A stretch of DNA of 19,202 nt from Nitrospinota bacterium (GCA_016212295.1 JACRGO010000191.1:1-19202), one strand, 5' to 3'. Positions 1-7,703 are shown, counted from the stretch's first letter. Translations and numbers: made by a program. Notes: generated from the sequence alone by a model not told the origin.

Positions 1-108
1 AAGAGATGGGTCGACAGCACCGTGTGTATGGACATGAGTGAGCTGTCCATTGTCATGTTCATGCTGGTGGTTGTTCTGATGGGTATTTGGATGATCAGTC
101 ATATTTAG
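1..108 (+). CDS. C-terminal end of a membrane protein (partial)
   Basis: An open frame enters from the window edge and ends at TAG 106-108, giving 35 residues. The last 22 or so residues (starting LSIVMFMLVVV) are almost entirely hydrophobic and look like one membrane-spanning helix followed by a very short tail, so the protein probably ends in a membrane anchor. The gene starts before the window, so its family cannot be told. It runs in the same direction as the integrase that follows 150 bp later. It could also be a chance frame, but an uninterrupted frame with a clean helix right before its stop favours a real gene end. Confidence 0.5.
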   Translation, partial: KRWVDSTVCMDMSELSIVMFMLVVVLMGIWMISHI

Positions 109-160
109 GCCCTTCCCTATATTCTTTCTTAAACAGATAACCATTGATTATTAGGTCAAT

Positions 161-191
161 TTGACTTGATAAATTGATAATTGTCGATAAA
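161..191 (+). promoter_or_regulatory. Possible intI promoter with repeated TTGATAA motif
   Basis: TTGACT at 161-166 resembles a -35 box. The only -10 candidate is GATAAA near 186-191, at a wide 19-nt spacing, so the match is weak. TTGATAA occurs at 166-172 and again at 174-180, with a related CGATAA at 185-190, giving an 8- to 10-nt periodicity. GTCAATTTGAC just before forms a small odd palindrome. These could be integrase or regulator binding repeats. No LexA-like CTG-N10-CAG box was seen. Confidence 0.25.
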
Positions 192-258
192 TATGGCATT
201 ATTGCGCTGTCCTGTAATCACCTCTTTCGTCACCCTCCTTTCTCCAGTGAGAGGGCAC

Positions 259-1245
259 ATGGCAGACTCGAAAAAACGTAAAATTCTCGATGAACTCAGC
301 GACTTCATGCGGCTGCGCCACTACTCCATTCACACTGAAAGAGCCTATTGTGACTGGATCAGGCGCTTCATCCGCTTCCACAACATGACGAAGCGAGAAG
401 ACATCCACGGCGAGGAAGAAAAGAAAATCGAATCCTTCCTTACCCATCTCGCCAGTGAAGAAAATGTCGCCCCGGCCACTCAGAATCAGGCCATGAATGC
501 ATTGATCTTTTTGTACAGACGATTCCTCAAAACGCCTCTGGACAAGGAGATCGATGCCGTCCGTTCCCGAAAGAAAACCAATGTCCCCGAAGTACTCACC
601 CGTGAGGAAGTGAGTGGCATACTCTCCCTCATGCACGGAACACCGCAACTCGTCACCAAGCTGCTGTATGGCAGCGGCCTCAGGATCATGGAAGCGGTCC
701 GGCTTCGTGTCAAGGATATTGATTACGGTTACAAGCAGATCACGGTCCATTCCGGCAAGGGCGCCAAGGACCGGGTGACTCCTTTGCCTGCTGCCCTTGT
801 TCCCCTGCTCGAAAATCACCTTGAGCGGGTTCGCCTGCTCAACGAGAAAGACCTTCAGGCCGGTTTTGGCGAAGTCTATATGCCCCATGCCCTGGCGAAG
901 AAGTATCCCGGCGCTCAGCGTGAATGGATCTGGCAGTATGTCTTTCCCTCCCGTGATCTGTCAGCCGACCCCAGGGCCGACGGCAAAGTGCGCCGCCATC
1001 ATGTCGATCCGAGCGTCATCAACAAGGCCATCAAGGCCGCCGCCAGGCAAAGAGGAATCAGCAAGAAAGTAAGCGCCCATACTTTCCGGCACAGCTTTGC
1101 CACCCATCTGCTGCAACGCGGCACGGATATCCGCACCATTCAGGCATTGCTAGGGCACAAGGACGTAACTACGACCATGATTTATACCCATGTCCTGGCC
1201 CAAGGTGGCTATGGGGTCAAGAGTCCGCTCGATGACCTGCTGTAA
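259..1245 (+). CDS. intI: Integron integrase IntI (tyrosine recombinase)
   Basis: This is a site-specific tyrosine recombinase that, in integrons, inserts and excises gene cassettes at attI and attC sites. The catalytic set is complete: R142, K167, H274, R277, H300 and nucleophile Y309, the last in a TTTMIYTHV context. The stretch [21 protein letters not shown] at about residues 212-232 matches the extra segment that separates IntI from XerC/XerD, and the RRHH that follows is also IntI-like. The N-terminal SAM-like DNA-binding domain covers about residues 8-100. I chose ATG 259 (328 aa) because GAGAGG lies just upstream and IntI proteins begin close to this point; an upstream TTG at 181 would add 26 unlikely residues. 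No attI or attC consensus was found on either side, so the integrase looks solitary here. Cassettes, if any, would most likely lie before position 1. Confidence 0.9.
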   Translation: MADSKKRKILDELSDFMRLRHYSIHTERAYCDWIRRFIRFHNMTKREDIHGEEEKKIESFLTHLASEENVAPATQNQAMNALIFLYRRFLKTPLDKEIDAVRSRKKTNVPEVLTREEVSGILSLMHGTPQLVTKLLYGSGLRIMEAVRLRVKDIDYGYKQITVHSGKGAKDRVTPLPAALVPLLENHLERVRLLNEKDLQAGFGEVYMPHALAKKYPGAQREWIWQYVFPSRDLSADPRADGKVRRHHVDPSVINKAIKAAARQRGISKKVSAHTFRHSFATHLLQRGTDIRTIQALLGHKDVTTTMIYTHVLAQGGYGVKSPLDDLL

Positions 1246-1263
1246 AACCGCCTGCAACAAATT

Positions 1264-1446
1264 TATAGAGAAGCAATTCCCGCGCTCCGCCTGATTGAAA
1301 ATATCTTGGTCAACGGCCAGGATATAGGCGATAATGGCCGGCTGCTGCTTGCCCATATTGTCCACCAATTCAGGAACCTGCCACGGCGCCATGCCGCCGA
1401 CTTCTTTCCAGGTGTTTTCAACGATATGAGAAGGCATTGGGTTCAT
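1264..1446 (-). pseudogene. Truncated, frameshifted remnant of a small conserved protein gene
   Basis: Read on the minus strand from ATG 1446, about 57 codons give a protein-like sequence (MNPMPSHIVENTWKEVGG, then VDNMGKQQPAIIAYILAV and NQAER). It resembles small conserved proteins of unknown function that I recall containing EQPxxxAYLLA and ERELLLxLG segments. Near 1281-1284 a two-base change breaks the frame; after the shift the reading continues ELLLY, as expected for that family. Similarity stops at about 1264, some 19 bp from the intI stop codon. There is no ribosome binding site upstream, because the 132-bp inverted-repeat element begins 13 bp before the ATG. The gene is therefore truncated, frameshifted and cut off from its leader. 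Family recognition is from memory and uncertain. Confidence 0.55.
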
Positions 1447-1459
1447 GGCAATGTTTTGC

Positions 1460-1591
1460 TTAATGGGCGCGAAAAAATAACTTCACATTTTTGCATTCAT
1501 CTTCAGCCCATCTTTGGCCGATCCACAATCGCGAAATCCTATACTAAATCTAAACGCAATAATTGTAAAGTTATTTTTTCGCGCCCATTAA
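1460..1591. repeat. 132-bp element with perfect 24-bp terminal inverted repeats (MITE-like)
   Basis: Positions 1460-1483 and 1568-1591 are perfect inverted copies (24/24), starting TTAATGGGCGCG. Partial complementarity continues inward for roughly 15 more bases. There is no reading frame inside. Both ends carry TTAA, which could be part of the repeat or a duplicated target. The size and structure suit a miniature inverted-repeat transposable element; a large hairpin acting as a bidirectional terminator between intI and carB is an alternative. Its inner sequence does not match the attC core consensus. Confidence 0.7.
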
Positions 1592-1691
1592 ATATTAGAG
1601 ACCGTACCAATTTAGTAACAGCTTATCGGTTAAATTCTTGCTGGTGGAGAGTTTTCTATCTATTTTGCTTCATGCAAAGCTAGTCAAGAAC

Positions 1692-1720
1692 GCAAAGACC
1701 CTTCGGCAGGCTCAGCGGCG
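1692..1720. repeat. Short GC-rich sequence resembling a dispersed repeat
   Basis: Just downstream of carB, the sequence ccttcggcaggctcag and its GC-rich continuation resemble a short element I know as a frequent intergenic repeat in many environmental bacterial genomes. Only one copy is in the window, so repetition cannot be shown here. It has no T-run typical of an intrinsic terminator. Confidence 0.3.
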
Positions 1721-1724
1721 GGCC

Positions 1725-4700
1725 TTAGCCCTTCCCATGGTACTCCTGAAGGCTTTTAACGCCTGCCTCCTTTTCGCGCATGGCCTCGATGGCTCCCGCT
1801 GTGGCTATGCCGCCTTGTATGGTGGTGCAGCAGGGGATGTTCCTGTGCAAGGCGTTTCTGCGGATGGCGAAAGAATCCAGCAGCGCCTGTTTTCCCAAGG
1901 TGGTGTTTATAATGAGGTCGATCTTACCCTCATGGATCATGTCCACCACGTGAGGGGAGCCTTCCTTTACCTTATTAACCAGGAGACTTGAAATATTCGC
2001 CGCTGATAAGGCCGCGTGCGTGCCCTTGGTGGCCACGATCTCAAACCCCAGGGCCGAAAGCCTCCGCGCCACGTTCACCGCCCCGTGCTTGTCCTCGTCC
2101 CTCACGCTGATAAAGACCCGCCCCTTGGAAGGGATTTTGTAGCCGGCGGCGAATTGCGATTTTCCGAAGGCGCGGCCAAACGAGGAATCAATCCCCATGA
2201 CCTCGCCGGTTGACTTCATCTCAGGCCCCAGGACCGTGTCTATCCCCGGGAATTTGATGAAGGGGAAGACCGACTCTTTGACAGCGAACATTGGAGGGAC
2301 TATCTCCTTGGTGAAACCGAGTCCGGAAAGCTTCATGCCCGCCATGACCTTGGCCGCCAGCTTGGCAAGCGGCGCGCCTATGGCCTTGCTCACAAAGGGA
2401 ATGGTCCGTGACGCCCTGGGATTTACTTCCAGGACGTAAATCTCCCCCTTGTGGATCGCGAATTGGATGTTGATCAGTCCAATGACCTTCAACTCCCTGG
2501 CCATGGCTATGGTCTGGCTCCTGATTTCGTCCGCTATCATTGGAGAGATGGAATAGGGAGGGAGGGAGCAGGCGCTGTCGCCTGAATGGACACCGGCCTC
2601 CTCTATATGCTCCATGATTGCGCCTATTACGACTGTTTCGCCGTCCGAGATGGCGTCAACATCTATTTCAATGGCGTCCTGAAGAAACTTGTCTATGAGG
2701 ATGGGATGGTCGGGTGACGCCTCCATGGCATGGACCATATAACGCTCCAGTCTCTCATGGTCGTACACTATCTCCATGGCGCGGCCGCCAAGCACATAGG
2801 AGGGCCTGACCACCACGGGATATCCGATCCGTTCCGCTATCCTTCGCGCCTCCTTGTACGACGTGGCGGTCCCGTTGTCAGGCTGTTTAAGATTCAGGAA
2901 GTGAAGCATTTCCTTGAATTTCTCTCTGTCTTCGGCCCGGTCGATGCTCTCCGGCGAGGTGCCGAGGATCCGCACCCCGGCCTTTTGCAGCGGAACTGTG
3001 AGCTTGAGCGGGGTCTGGCCCCCGAATTGGACGATGACGCCATAAGGCTTCTCCAACTCAACGATGTTCATGACGTCCTCGAAGGTCAGGGGCTCGAAAT
3101 ACAGCCTGTCCGAGGTATCGTAATCCGTGCTCACGGTTTCGGGATTGCAGTTGACCATGACCGACTCTATGCCCATTTCCCTCAGGGCAAAGGAGCCGTG
3201 GACGCAGCAGTAGTCGAATTCAATGCCCTGGCCTATGCGGATGGGTCCGCCTCCGAGGATCATCACCTTTTTTCTGTCAGTTGGACCGGCCTCGCATTCC
3301 TCTTCATAAGTGGAATAGAGGTAAGGGGTGTGGGCCTCGAATTCAGCGCCGCAGGTGTCAACCCTTTTGAATACAGGCAGGACGCCGTGGCGCTTTCTCA
3401 AGCGGCGCACCTCGTCTTCCTTGCTTTCCACGAGTTTGGCGATGCGTCTGTCTGAAAATCCGAGCCTCTTCAGTCTCCTCAAAAGTCCGGCGTTTAAAAT
3501 ATTCGGGACTTCAGCAGGGCTGTATCTCTCATGCAACGGGGCAAGTTGTTCCCTGAGCCCGCTCTCCGCCTCGACTATTTCCAATATATTGTCCAGGAAC
3601 CAGGGGTCTATCCTGGTGGAGGAATGGACCTCCTCCGCGTTCATACCAAGGCGGAAGGCGTCAGCCACATACCAGAGCCGTTCCCAGTTCGGGACCTCCA
3701 GTTTTTTAAGGACAGCCTCCTTTTTTTCCTCCAGGGAAAGGCCTTCGGTTTCAGAGACCCTGGGCTCCAGCCCGTAACTGCTGATCTCCAGGGACCGCAG
3801 GGCCTTTTGCATGGACTCCTTGAAGGTCCTGCCGATTGACATCACCTCGCCCACTGATTTCATTTGGGTGGTCAGGGTCTGGTCGGCGCCCTGGAATTTC
3901 TCAAAGGCAAAGCGGGGAAATTTCACCACGCAGTAATCTATGGTTGGCTCGAAGGAGGCAGGGGTCTCCCTTGTGATGTCGTTGGGGATTTCGTCAAGGG
4001 TGTAGCCGACCGCTAGCTTTGCCGCGATCTTGGCTATGGGAAATCCCGTGGCCTTGGAGGCCAGGGCCGAGCTTCTGGAGACCCTGGGATTCATTTCTAT
4101 GACCACGAGTTCGCCGTTCTTGGGATCAACTCCAAACTGGATGTTCGAGCCCCCGGTCTCCACGCCTATTTCGCGGATGATATCGATGGCGGCGTTCCTC
4201 ATGATCTGGTATTCCTTGTCGGTCAAGGTCTGGGCCGGCGCCACTGTGATGCTGTCTCCGGTGTGCACCCCCATCGGGTCAAAGTTTTCTATGGAGCAGA
4301 TGATAACAACGTTGTCCTTTGTGTCCCGCATGACCTCAAGCTCGTATTCCTTCCAGCCGATGACTGACTCCTCGATGAGGGCGGTCCCTTCCGGGCTTTG
4401 CTGGATGGCCCAGTCGATGCACTCCTCGAACTCCTTAAGATTGCGCGCCACGCTTCCGCCTGTCCCTCCGAGCGTAAAGGAAGGACGGATGATCAGCGGA
4501 TAAGGGATGTTTTTTATTATCTCAAGGCCCTCGGCCTTGGAGCGCGCGTAACCGCTGTTCGGGACCCGCAGTCCTATCCTTTCCATGGCCTGCTTGAACA
4601 GGTTCCTGTCCTCTGACTTCAGGATGGCCTCCAGCTTGGCCCCTATCATCTCCACCTTGTATTTTTCCAGGACCCCGTTTTTGGCCAGGGCGATCCCTAT

Positions 4701-4991
4701 GTTCAGTCCGGTCTGTCCCCCAAGGGTGGGGAGGAGGGCGTCCGGCCTCTCCCGTTCAATGATCATTTCCACGACCTGGGGGTTGATCGGTTCGATATAG
4801 GTCCTGTCGGCAAGGTCAGGGTCGGTCATGACAGAGGCCGGATTGCTGTTTATGAGCACCACCTCGAAGCCTTCCTCCTTGAGGGCCTTGCATGCCTGGG
4901 TTCCGGAGTAATCGAACTCCGCCGCCTGGCCTATGACTATGGGGCCTGACCCCACGAGCAGTATTTTCTTGATGTCGGTTCTCTTGGGCAT
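1725..4991 (-). CDS. carB: Carbamoyl-phosphate synthase large subunit
   Basis: CarB makes carbamoyl phosphate from bicarbonate, ammonia (delivered by CarA from glutamine) and two ATP, feeding pyrimidine and arginine synthesis in the cytosol. The 1088 residues compare with about 1073 in E. coli, and the start [18 protein letters not shown] is nearly identical to that protein. The two homologous ATP-grasp halves are visible: residues about 1-400 ([23 protein letters not shown]) and about 555-935 ([32 protein letters not shown]), with the oligomerisation region between. The C-terminal MGS-type allosteric domain starts near residue 940 ([10 protein letters not shown]...). The ATG at 4991 has only a poor ribosome binding site. 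carA is not in the window, so the subunits are encoded apart or carA lies outside. The gene faces away from ffh and converges on the intI region. Confidence 0.97.
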   Translation of the reverse strand: MPKRTDIKKILLVGSGPIVIGQAAEFDYSGTQACKALKEEGFEVVLINSNPASVMTDPDLADRTYIEPINPQVVEMIIERERPDALLPTLGGQTGLNIGIALAKNGVLEKYKVEMIGAKLEAILKSEDRNLFKQAMERIGLRVPNSGYARSKAEGLEIIKNIPYPLIIRPSFTLGGTGGSVARNLKEFEECIDWAIQQSPEGTALIEESVIGWKEYELEVMRDTKDNVVIICSIENFDPMGVHTGDSITVAPAQTLTDKEYQIMRNAAIDIIREIGVETGGSNIQFGVDPKNGELVVIEMNPRVSRSSALASKATGFPIAKIAAKLAVGYTLDEIPNDITRETPASFEPTIDYCVVKFPRFAFEKFQGADQTLTTQMKSVGEVMSIGRTFKESMQKALRSLEISSYGLEPRVSETEGLSLEEKKEAVLKKLEVPNWERLWYVADAFRLGMNAEEVHSSTRIDPWFLDNILEIVEAESGLREQLAPLHERYSPAEVPNILNAGLLRRLKRLGFSDRRIAKLVESKEDEVRRLRKRHGVLPVFKRVDTCGAEFEAHTPYLYSTYEEECEAGPTDRKKVMILGGGPIRIGQGIEFDYCCVHGSFALREMGIESVMVNCNPETVSTDYDTSDRLYFEPLTFEDVMNIVELEKPYGVIVQFGGQTPLKLTVPLQKAGVRILGTSPESIDRAEDREKFKEMLHFLNLKQPDNGTATSYKEARRIAERIGYPVVVRPSYVLGGRAMEIVYDHERLERYMVHAMEASPDHPILIDKFLQDAIEIDVDAISDGETVVIGAIMEHIEEAGVHSGDSACSLPPYSISPMIADEIRSQTIAMARELKVIGLINIQFAIHKGEIYVLEVNPRASRTIPFVSKAIGAPLAKLAAKVMAGMKLSGLGFTKEIVPPMFAVKESVFPFIKFPGIDTVLGPEMKSTGEVMGIDSSFGRAFGKSQFAAGYKIPSKGRVFISVRDEDKHGAVNVARRLSALGFEIVATKGTHAALSAANISSLLVNKVKEGSPHVVDMIHEGKIDLIINTTLGKQALLDSFAIRRNALHRNIPCCTTIQGGIATAGAIEAMREKEAGVKSLQEYHGKG

Positions 4992-5118
4992 GAGATTTTA
5001 CAGGGATTAAAAGAAATTATAATTGTTAATAAAATAAAAGGAACCCAGGGAACATGCGCCTTTTTCCAAAATTCCAGGACTTGGCGTTTTTCTGGAGGGG
5101 GAGATACTCGGCGTGTTT

Positions 5119-5124
5119 AGTATA
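5119..5124 (-). promoter_or_regulatory. Possible -10 box upstream of carB
   Basis: On the minus strand TATACT (5124-5119) is a good -10 match about 128 nt before the carB start. The only nearby -35 candidate, TTGTCC, sits at a short 15-nt spacing, so support is modest. The motif ttggcgttt occurs twice nearby (about 5091 and 5153, plus strand) and may be chance or a binding site. Confidence 0.3.
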
Positions 5125-5193
5125 TGATAACGGGTTGCGGGACAAAAAACAATTTGGCGTTTGTCCGCTCTAAAATTTGGCTTCCAATTTTTT

Positions 5194-5221
5194 AAAAGAA
5201 AAAGGAGCCGCCTGAAGGCGG
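5194..5221 (-). terminator. Terminator-like hairpin read on the minus strand
   Basis: CCGCC (5208-5212) and GGCGG (5217-5221) form a five-pair stem with a four-base loop. On the minus strand the stem is followed, after a four-base gap, by TTTTTCTTTT (5203-5194). It would end a transcript running toward carB, either a small RNA or an attenuated carB leader. The short stem and the gap before the T-run make this tentative. Confidence 0.35.
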
Positions 5222-5251
5222 GACTATGAACCAGGAAAACCGAAAACAGGA

Positions 5252-5310
5252 TTTGCGTTCAGGCGCTAGTTGGAAACCGGGGGTCCTGCCCCCTGAAACA
5301 GGTGGTTTCA
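5252..5310. other. Strongly folded GC-rich segment between carB and ffh
   Basis: GGGGG/CCCCC arms around a five-base loop (about 5279-5293) are enclosed by complementary GGAAACC and GGTTTC stretches (about 5272-5278 and 5303-5309). The fold can form on either strand. It does not match riboswitch, 6S or SRP RNA consensus sequences that I know. It may be a leader structure, a small RNA or another dispersed repeat. Confidence 0.35.
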
Positions 5311-5339
5311 TTGACTTTTTCAGTTGAAACTGATATAAA
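5311..5339 (+). promoter_or_regulatory. Near-consensus sigma-70 promoter reading toward ffh
   Basis: TTGACT (5311-5316), a 17-nt spacer and TATAAA (5334-5339) match the vegetative promoter consensus at ideal spacing. The spacer contains the palindrome CAGTTGAAACTG (5321-5332), which looks like an operator half-site pair but could be chance. Transcription from about 5346 would give ffh a leader near 320 nt long, or serve an unrecognised small RNA. Confidence 0.6.
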
Positions 5340-5465
5340 ATACAGTTTCCCTTTAATGGGAATCGGCGTTTTTTAGGGGTTTTAGGGATCAGGCGGCCTT
5401 TTAGAAGCAATCCTCCCGGATCAGAAAGTTTTTTCCCTTCCTTAAAAATTAAAGCAAAGGCCTAT

Positions 5466-5563
5466 GAACCACTAATGGACACGAATTTACACTAATTGCT
5501 CCTAAAGGTCAAAAAGAGTGTTTTTATGAAATATTCGTGTTGACTAGTGTTAATTCGTGGTTC
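5466..5563. repeat. Inverted repeat built from CACGAAT-type decamers
   Basis: The left arm (5466-5497) begins GAACCACTAATGGACACGAA, and the right arm (5530-5563), read in reverse complement, begins GAACCACGAATTAACAC. The arms agree at roughly three quarters of positions. Each arm is three near-copies of a 10-nt unit of the form CACKAATnnA. Sequences of this kind are familiar to me as dispersed intergenic repeats in environmental bacteria. It lies in the presumed ffh leader. Confidence 0.6.
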
Positions 5564-5665
5564 CAGGTTTTCATTAATCGATTTGCGAAGCTATGTTCTA
5601 AATCAGAGACATTGCATTGGCAAGGTTTTGGTTTAGGTGATTTTGCCATTTATAGGAAATAAATT

Positions 5666-6997
5666 TTGTTTGAAAGTCTGTCGGAAAAACTGGAAGCCGG
5701 ATTCAAGAAGCTAAGGGCAAGGGGAAAGTTGTCCGAGTCCGACGTGAAAGAGGCATTGCGGGAGGTCCGCATCGCCCTTTTGGAGGCAGACGTCAGCTAC
5801 GGGGCAGTGAAGGCTTTCATCGGAAACATCCAGGAAAAGGCGGTCGGGGAGTCGGTCCTGAACAGCCTGACCCCGGGCCACCAGGTAATAAAGATCGTCC
5901 ACGACGAACTGGTCGAATTGCTGGGAGGCGCTCAGAGCAAGTTAACGGTGGCTTCATCGCCGCCCACTATCATCATGCTGGTGGGGTTACAGGGGTCTGG
6001 AAAGACCACCACTGCCGGTAAACTGGCCAGGCAATTCAAGAAGGAAGGGACGCTGCCCCTGCTGGTCCCGGCGGACGTGCAGCGTCCAGCCGCCATCCAC
6101 CAGTTAAAAACCCTGGGCAAGGAGCTTGGGATCGATTGCTTCGAGACCGGCAGCATGGACCCTGTGGAAATCTGCCGCTCGGCGGTGGAAACCGCGAGGA
6201 ACTCAGGGTATAACCGGGTCATTCTGGACACGGCCGGCAGGCTCCACATAGATGACTCCTTGATGGAGGAATTGAAGAAAATAAAAGGGGCCGCAAGGCC
6301 GCATGAAATCCTCTTCGTGGCGGACGCAATGATAGGCCAGGAAGCGGTGAACGTGGGCAAGGGATTCAATGACGCCCTGGATATAAGCGGGGTCATTTTG
6401 ACCAAGATGGACGGCGACGCAAGGGGAGGCGCGGCCCTTTCCATACGGCACATAACCGGCAAACCAATCAAGCTCATCGGGACCGGAGAGAAGCTCGATA
6501 AGCTTGAGCCCTTCCACCCGGACCGCATGGCGGGCCGTATTCTGAATAAAGGGGACGTCATGTCCCTGATTGAAAAGGCCCAGGAAACCATCTCCCAGGA
6601 AGACGCCAGGAACCTTGCGGACAAAATACACAAAAACAGCTTTGACCTGGAGGATTTCCTGGCCCAATTCCGGCAAATGAAAAAAATGGGGTCGATGCAA
6701 AGCATATTAAAGATGATCCCGGGGATAGGCTCGAAGCTGAAGGACGTCAAGGTGGATGAAAAGGAGTTGGGAAAAACCGAGGCCATTATTTGCTCAATGA
6801 CCCAAAAAGAGCGGCGCAAGCACACCATCATTGACAGCAGCCGCAGAAAACGCATAGCAAAGGGGAGCGGCACACACGTGGCGGACGTCAACCGGCTCCT
6901 CAGACAGTTTGAGCAAACGAAAAAGATGATGAAACAGTTTTCAGACCCCGGCTTCGCGCGAAGGTTGACGCAGGGGAAGGGCGGGTTTCCTTTTTGA
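5666..6997 (+). CDS. ffh: Signal recognition particle protein Ffh (SRP54)
   Basis: Ffh is the GTPase that, with SRP RNA, binds signal sequences on nascent chains and hands ribosomes to the FtsY receptor at the inner membrane. The 443 residues show the helical N domain (1-90), the G domain with P-loop GLQGSGKTTTAG from G107 (K113), DVQRPAAIHQL, DTAGR, TKMDGDARGGAAL and the closing GTGEKLDKLEPFHPDR, and a methionine-rich M domain from about 320 (FRQMKKMGSMQSILKMIPGIG). The start is TTG at 5666, giving MFESLSEKL as in most Ffh proteins, with AGGA 8 nt upstream. Family length is 440-460, so the gene is complete. It opens the translation-related block, but 231 nt of repeat-rich sequence separate it from rpsP, so they may be transcribed apart. 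Confidence 0.97.
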   Translation: MFESLSEKLEAGFKKLRARGKLSESDVKEALREVRIALLEADVSYGAVKAFIGNIQEKAVGESVLNSLTPGHQVIKIVHDELVELLGGAQSKLTVASSPPTIIMLVGLQGSGKTTTAGKLARQFKKEGTLPLLVPADVQRPAAIHQLKTLGKELGIDCFETGSMDPVEICRSAVETARNSGYNRVILDTAGRLHIDDSLMEELKKIKGAARPHEILFVADAMIGQEAVNVGKGFNDALDISGVILTKMDGDARGGAALSIRHITGKPIKLIGTGEKLDKLEPFHPDRMAGRILNKGDVMSLIEKAQETISQEDARNLADKIHKNSFDLEDFLAQFRQMKKMGSMQSILKMIPGIGSKLKDVKVDEKELGKTEAIICSMTQKERRKHTIIDSSRRKRIAKGSGTHVADVNRLLRQFEQTKKMMKQFSDPGFARRLTQGKGGFPF

Positions 6998-7017
6998 AAG
7001 GAAAGGAAAAGGAATTT

Positions 7018-7044
7018 CACCGCGGAGACGCAAAAGACGCGGAG
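7018..7044. repeat. CGCGGAGACGC-type dispersed repeat
   Basis: ACCGCGGAGACGC is followed by AAAAGACGCGGAG, two related GACGC/GCGGAG blocks. The pattern resembles a purine-rich intergenic repeat (ACCGCAGAGACGCAGAG type) known to me from many environmental genomes. Only one copy is present in this window. Confidence 0.45.
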
Positions 7045-7092
7045 AAAAAAATTGAACATCGATAGAAAACGAAAAGCAAAAAATAAAAAACC

Positions 7093-7127
7093 GAACATCG
7101 AACATCGAACGTCCAACATTGAACGTC
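7093..7127. repeat. Tandem heptamer array GAACRTC, five units
   Basis: Consecutive 7-nt units read GAACATC, GAACATC, GAACGTC, CAACATT, GAACGTC, followed by GAATGAA. An isolated GAACATC lies at 7054-7060. The same unit reappears around the palindrome after holB (11505-11554). The array lies between ffh and rpsP. Confidence 0.75.
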
Positions 7128-7143
7128 GAATGAATAGTATGAG

Positions 7144-7195
7144 CGTCATGCGCGGTGCGCCATGCGCCTATGACACACAACACATGACGCATGAC
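7144..7195 (+). other. Hairpin-forming CATGCGC/ATGAC sequence before rpsP
   Basis: GCGTCAT near 7143 can pair with ATGACGC near 7183, or GTCAT with the nearer ATGAC at about 7170; GCGC blocks inside add further pairs. This would fold in the rpsP leader just upstream of its ribosome binding site. It may be a regulatory leader or another repeat; I cannot decide from the sequence alone. Confidence 0.3.
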
Positions 7196-7210
7196 ACAAT
7201 TAAAACTATA

Positions 7211-7220
7211 GAGGAGGTGA
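7211..7220 (+). promoter_or_regulatory. Strong ribosome binding site of rpsP
   Basis: GAGGAGGTGA is close to a full match to the 16S anti-Shine-Dalgarno sequence and lies 8 nt before ATG 7229. It fixes the rpsP start; the same frame is open upstream to 7052, but those 59 residues are encoded by the heptamer array and other repeat sequence. Confidence 0.85.
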
Positions 7221-7228
7221 ATAGCAAT

Positions 7229-7492
7229 ATGGCGACTGTAATCAGATTAAGACGAGGAGGAAGGAAAAAGAAGCCGTTTTACCATGTGGTGGTCACGGAT
7301 TCCCGAAGCCCGAGGAACGGACGTTGTATCGAGCAGATCGGGACCTATGATCCTTTGAACGACACAAGCGCGGGCTTCACCTTGGACGCGGACAAGGCGG
7401 TTGATTGGTTGAAGAAAGGCGCTCTGCCCTCTGAAAGGGTAAAAAGCCTGATGACTAAATCAGGCGTGATGGAGAAAGCGGCGCAGAAGTAA
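7229..7492 (+). CDS. rpsP: 30S ribosomal protein S16
   Basis: S16 binds 16S rRNA in the body of the 30S subunit and is important in its assembly. The 87 residues begin MATVIRLRRGGRKKKPFYHV and include VTDSRSPRNGRCIEQIGTYDP, both hallmarks of the family, and the length is typical (75-95). ATG 7229 is chosen because of the excellent ribosome binding site and because the family starts exactly here. It stands between ffh and the KH-domain gene in the classic rpsP-rimM-trmD neighbourhood. A 211-nt gap containing a double hairpin separates it from the next gene, which may allow S16 to be made in larger amounts than the enzymes downstream. Confidence 0.97.
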   Translation: MATVIRLRRGGRKKKPFYHVVVTDSRSPRNGRCIEQIGTYDPLNDTSAGFTLDADKAVDWLKKGALPSERVKSLMTKSGVMEKAAQK

Positions 7493-7552
7493 TAACTTGA
7501 TAGTATAGGAATTTCCCTTTTAAATTTTTAAAATCAAATAGATATATGAGGC

Positions 7553-7629
7553 ACACCCCCCTTGATCCCCCCTTGCCAGGGGGGAATTTTTGAGATATTC
7601 CCCCTTAAAAAAGGGGGCTAGGGGGATGT
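7553..7629. repeat. C/G-rich double-hairpin element between rpsP and khpA
   Basis: CCCCCC (7567-7572) pairs with GGGGGG (7579-7584), and CCCCC (7600-7604) with GGGGG (7613-7617). The whole is enclosed by ACACCCCCCT at the left and AGGGGGATGT at the right, which pair at 9 of 10 positions. The result is a cruciform-like element of about 77 bp, a type I recognise as a dispersed MITE-like repeat. In RNA it could attenuate read-through from rpsP. Confidence 0.7.
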
Positions 7630-7703
7630 CAATTCTTTAAGGCCCGCCCGAAGGGCTATAAGTTCAATAGGGCGATTTTGTTTTTATTTGATGGAGAATA
7701 ACG

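Larger units (their letters stand above)
4992..5665. other. 674-bp gap between the divergent carB and ffh
   Basis: I see no convincing gene here. Working from the carB side, the gap holds a possible carB -10 box (5119-5124), a GC-rich folded region with a terminator-like hairpin read on the minus strand (5194-5310), a near-consensus plus-strand promoter (5311-5339), a small inverted repeat TTCCC/GGGAA near 5346-5361, and a decamer-based inverted repeat (5466-5563). A 72-codon minus-strand frame (5192-5410) is compositionally odd and spans the hairpins, so I do not call it a gene. Confidence 0.6.

Noticed and set aside
181-258. A LexA box controlling intI
   Set aside because: CTGTCCTGTAATCACC near 207 has no matching CAG half-site at the right distance.
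1460-1591. The inverted-repeat element as an attC (59-base element) site
   Set aside because: The length would fit, but the GTTRRRY and RYYYAAC core boxes are missing and the ends are perfectly complementary, lacking the unpaired bases that give attC its polarity.
2730-3455. A 241-codon plus-strand frame inside carB
   Set aside because: It is opposite well-conserved CarB coding sequence and shows no domain of its own.
5191-5360. 6S RNA, SRP RNA or tmRNA between carB and ffh
   Set aside because: The SRP loop consensus, tmRNA ends and a 6S central bubble could not be matched on either strand.
5192-5410. A 72-codon minus-strand reading frame between carB and ffh
   Set aside because: It reads straight through the terminator-like hairpin and G/C stems, has no ribosome binding site, and its product has repeat-like composition with no family resemblance.
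7093-7127. Heptamer arrays as a CRISPR
   Set aside because: Units are 7 nt with no spacers, and no cas genes are present.
5932-7149. A 405-codon minus-strand frame across ffh
   Set aside because: It is the shadow of a clear ffh gene, and its start lies in dispersed repeats.
7052-7228. An N-terminal extension of S16 starting upstream
   Set aside because: It translates the heptamer array and other repeats, while the strong GAGGAGGTGA and the family start both indicate ATG 7229.
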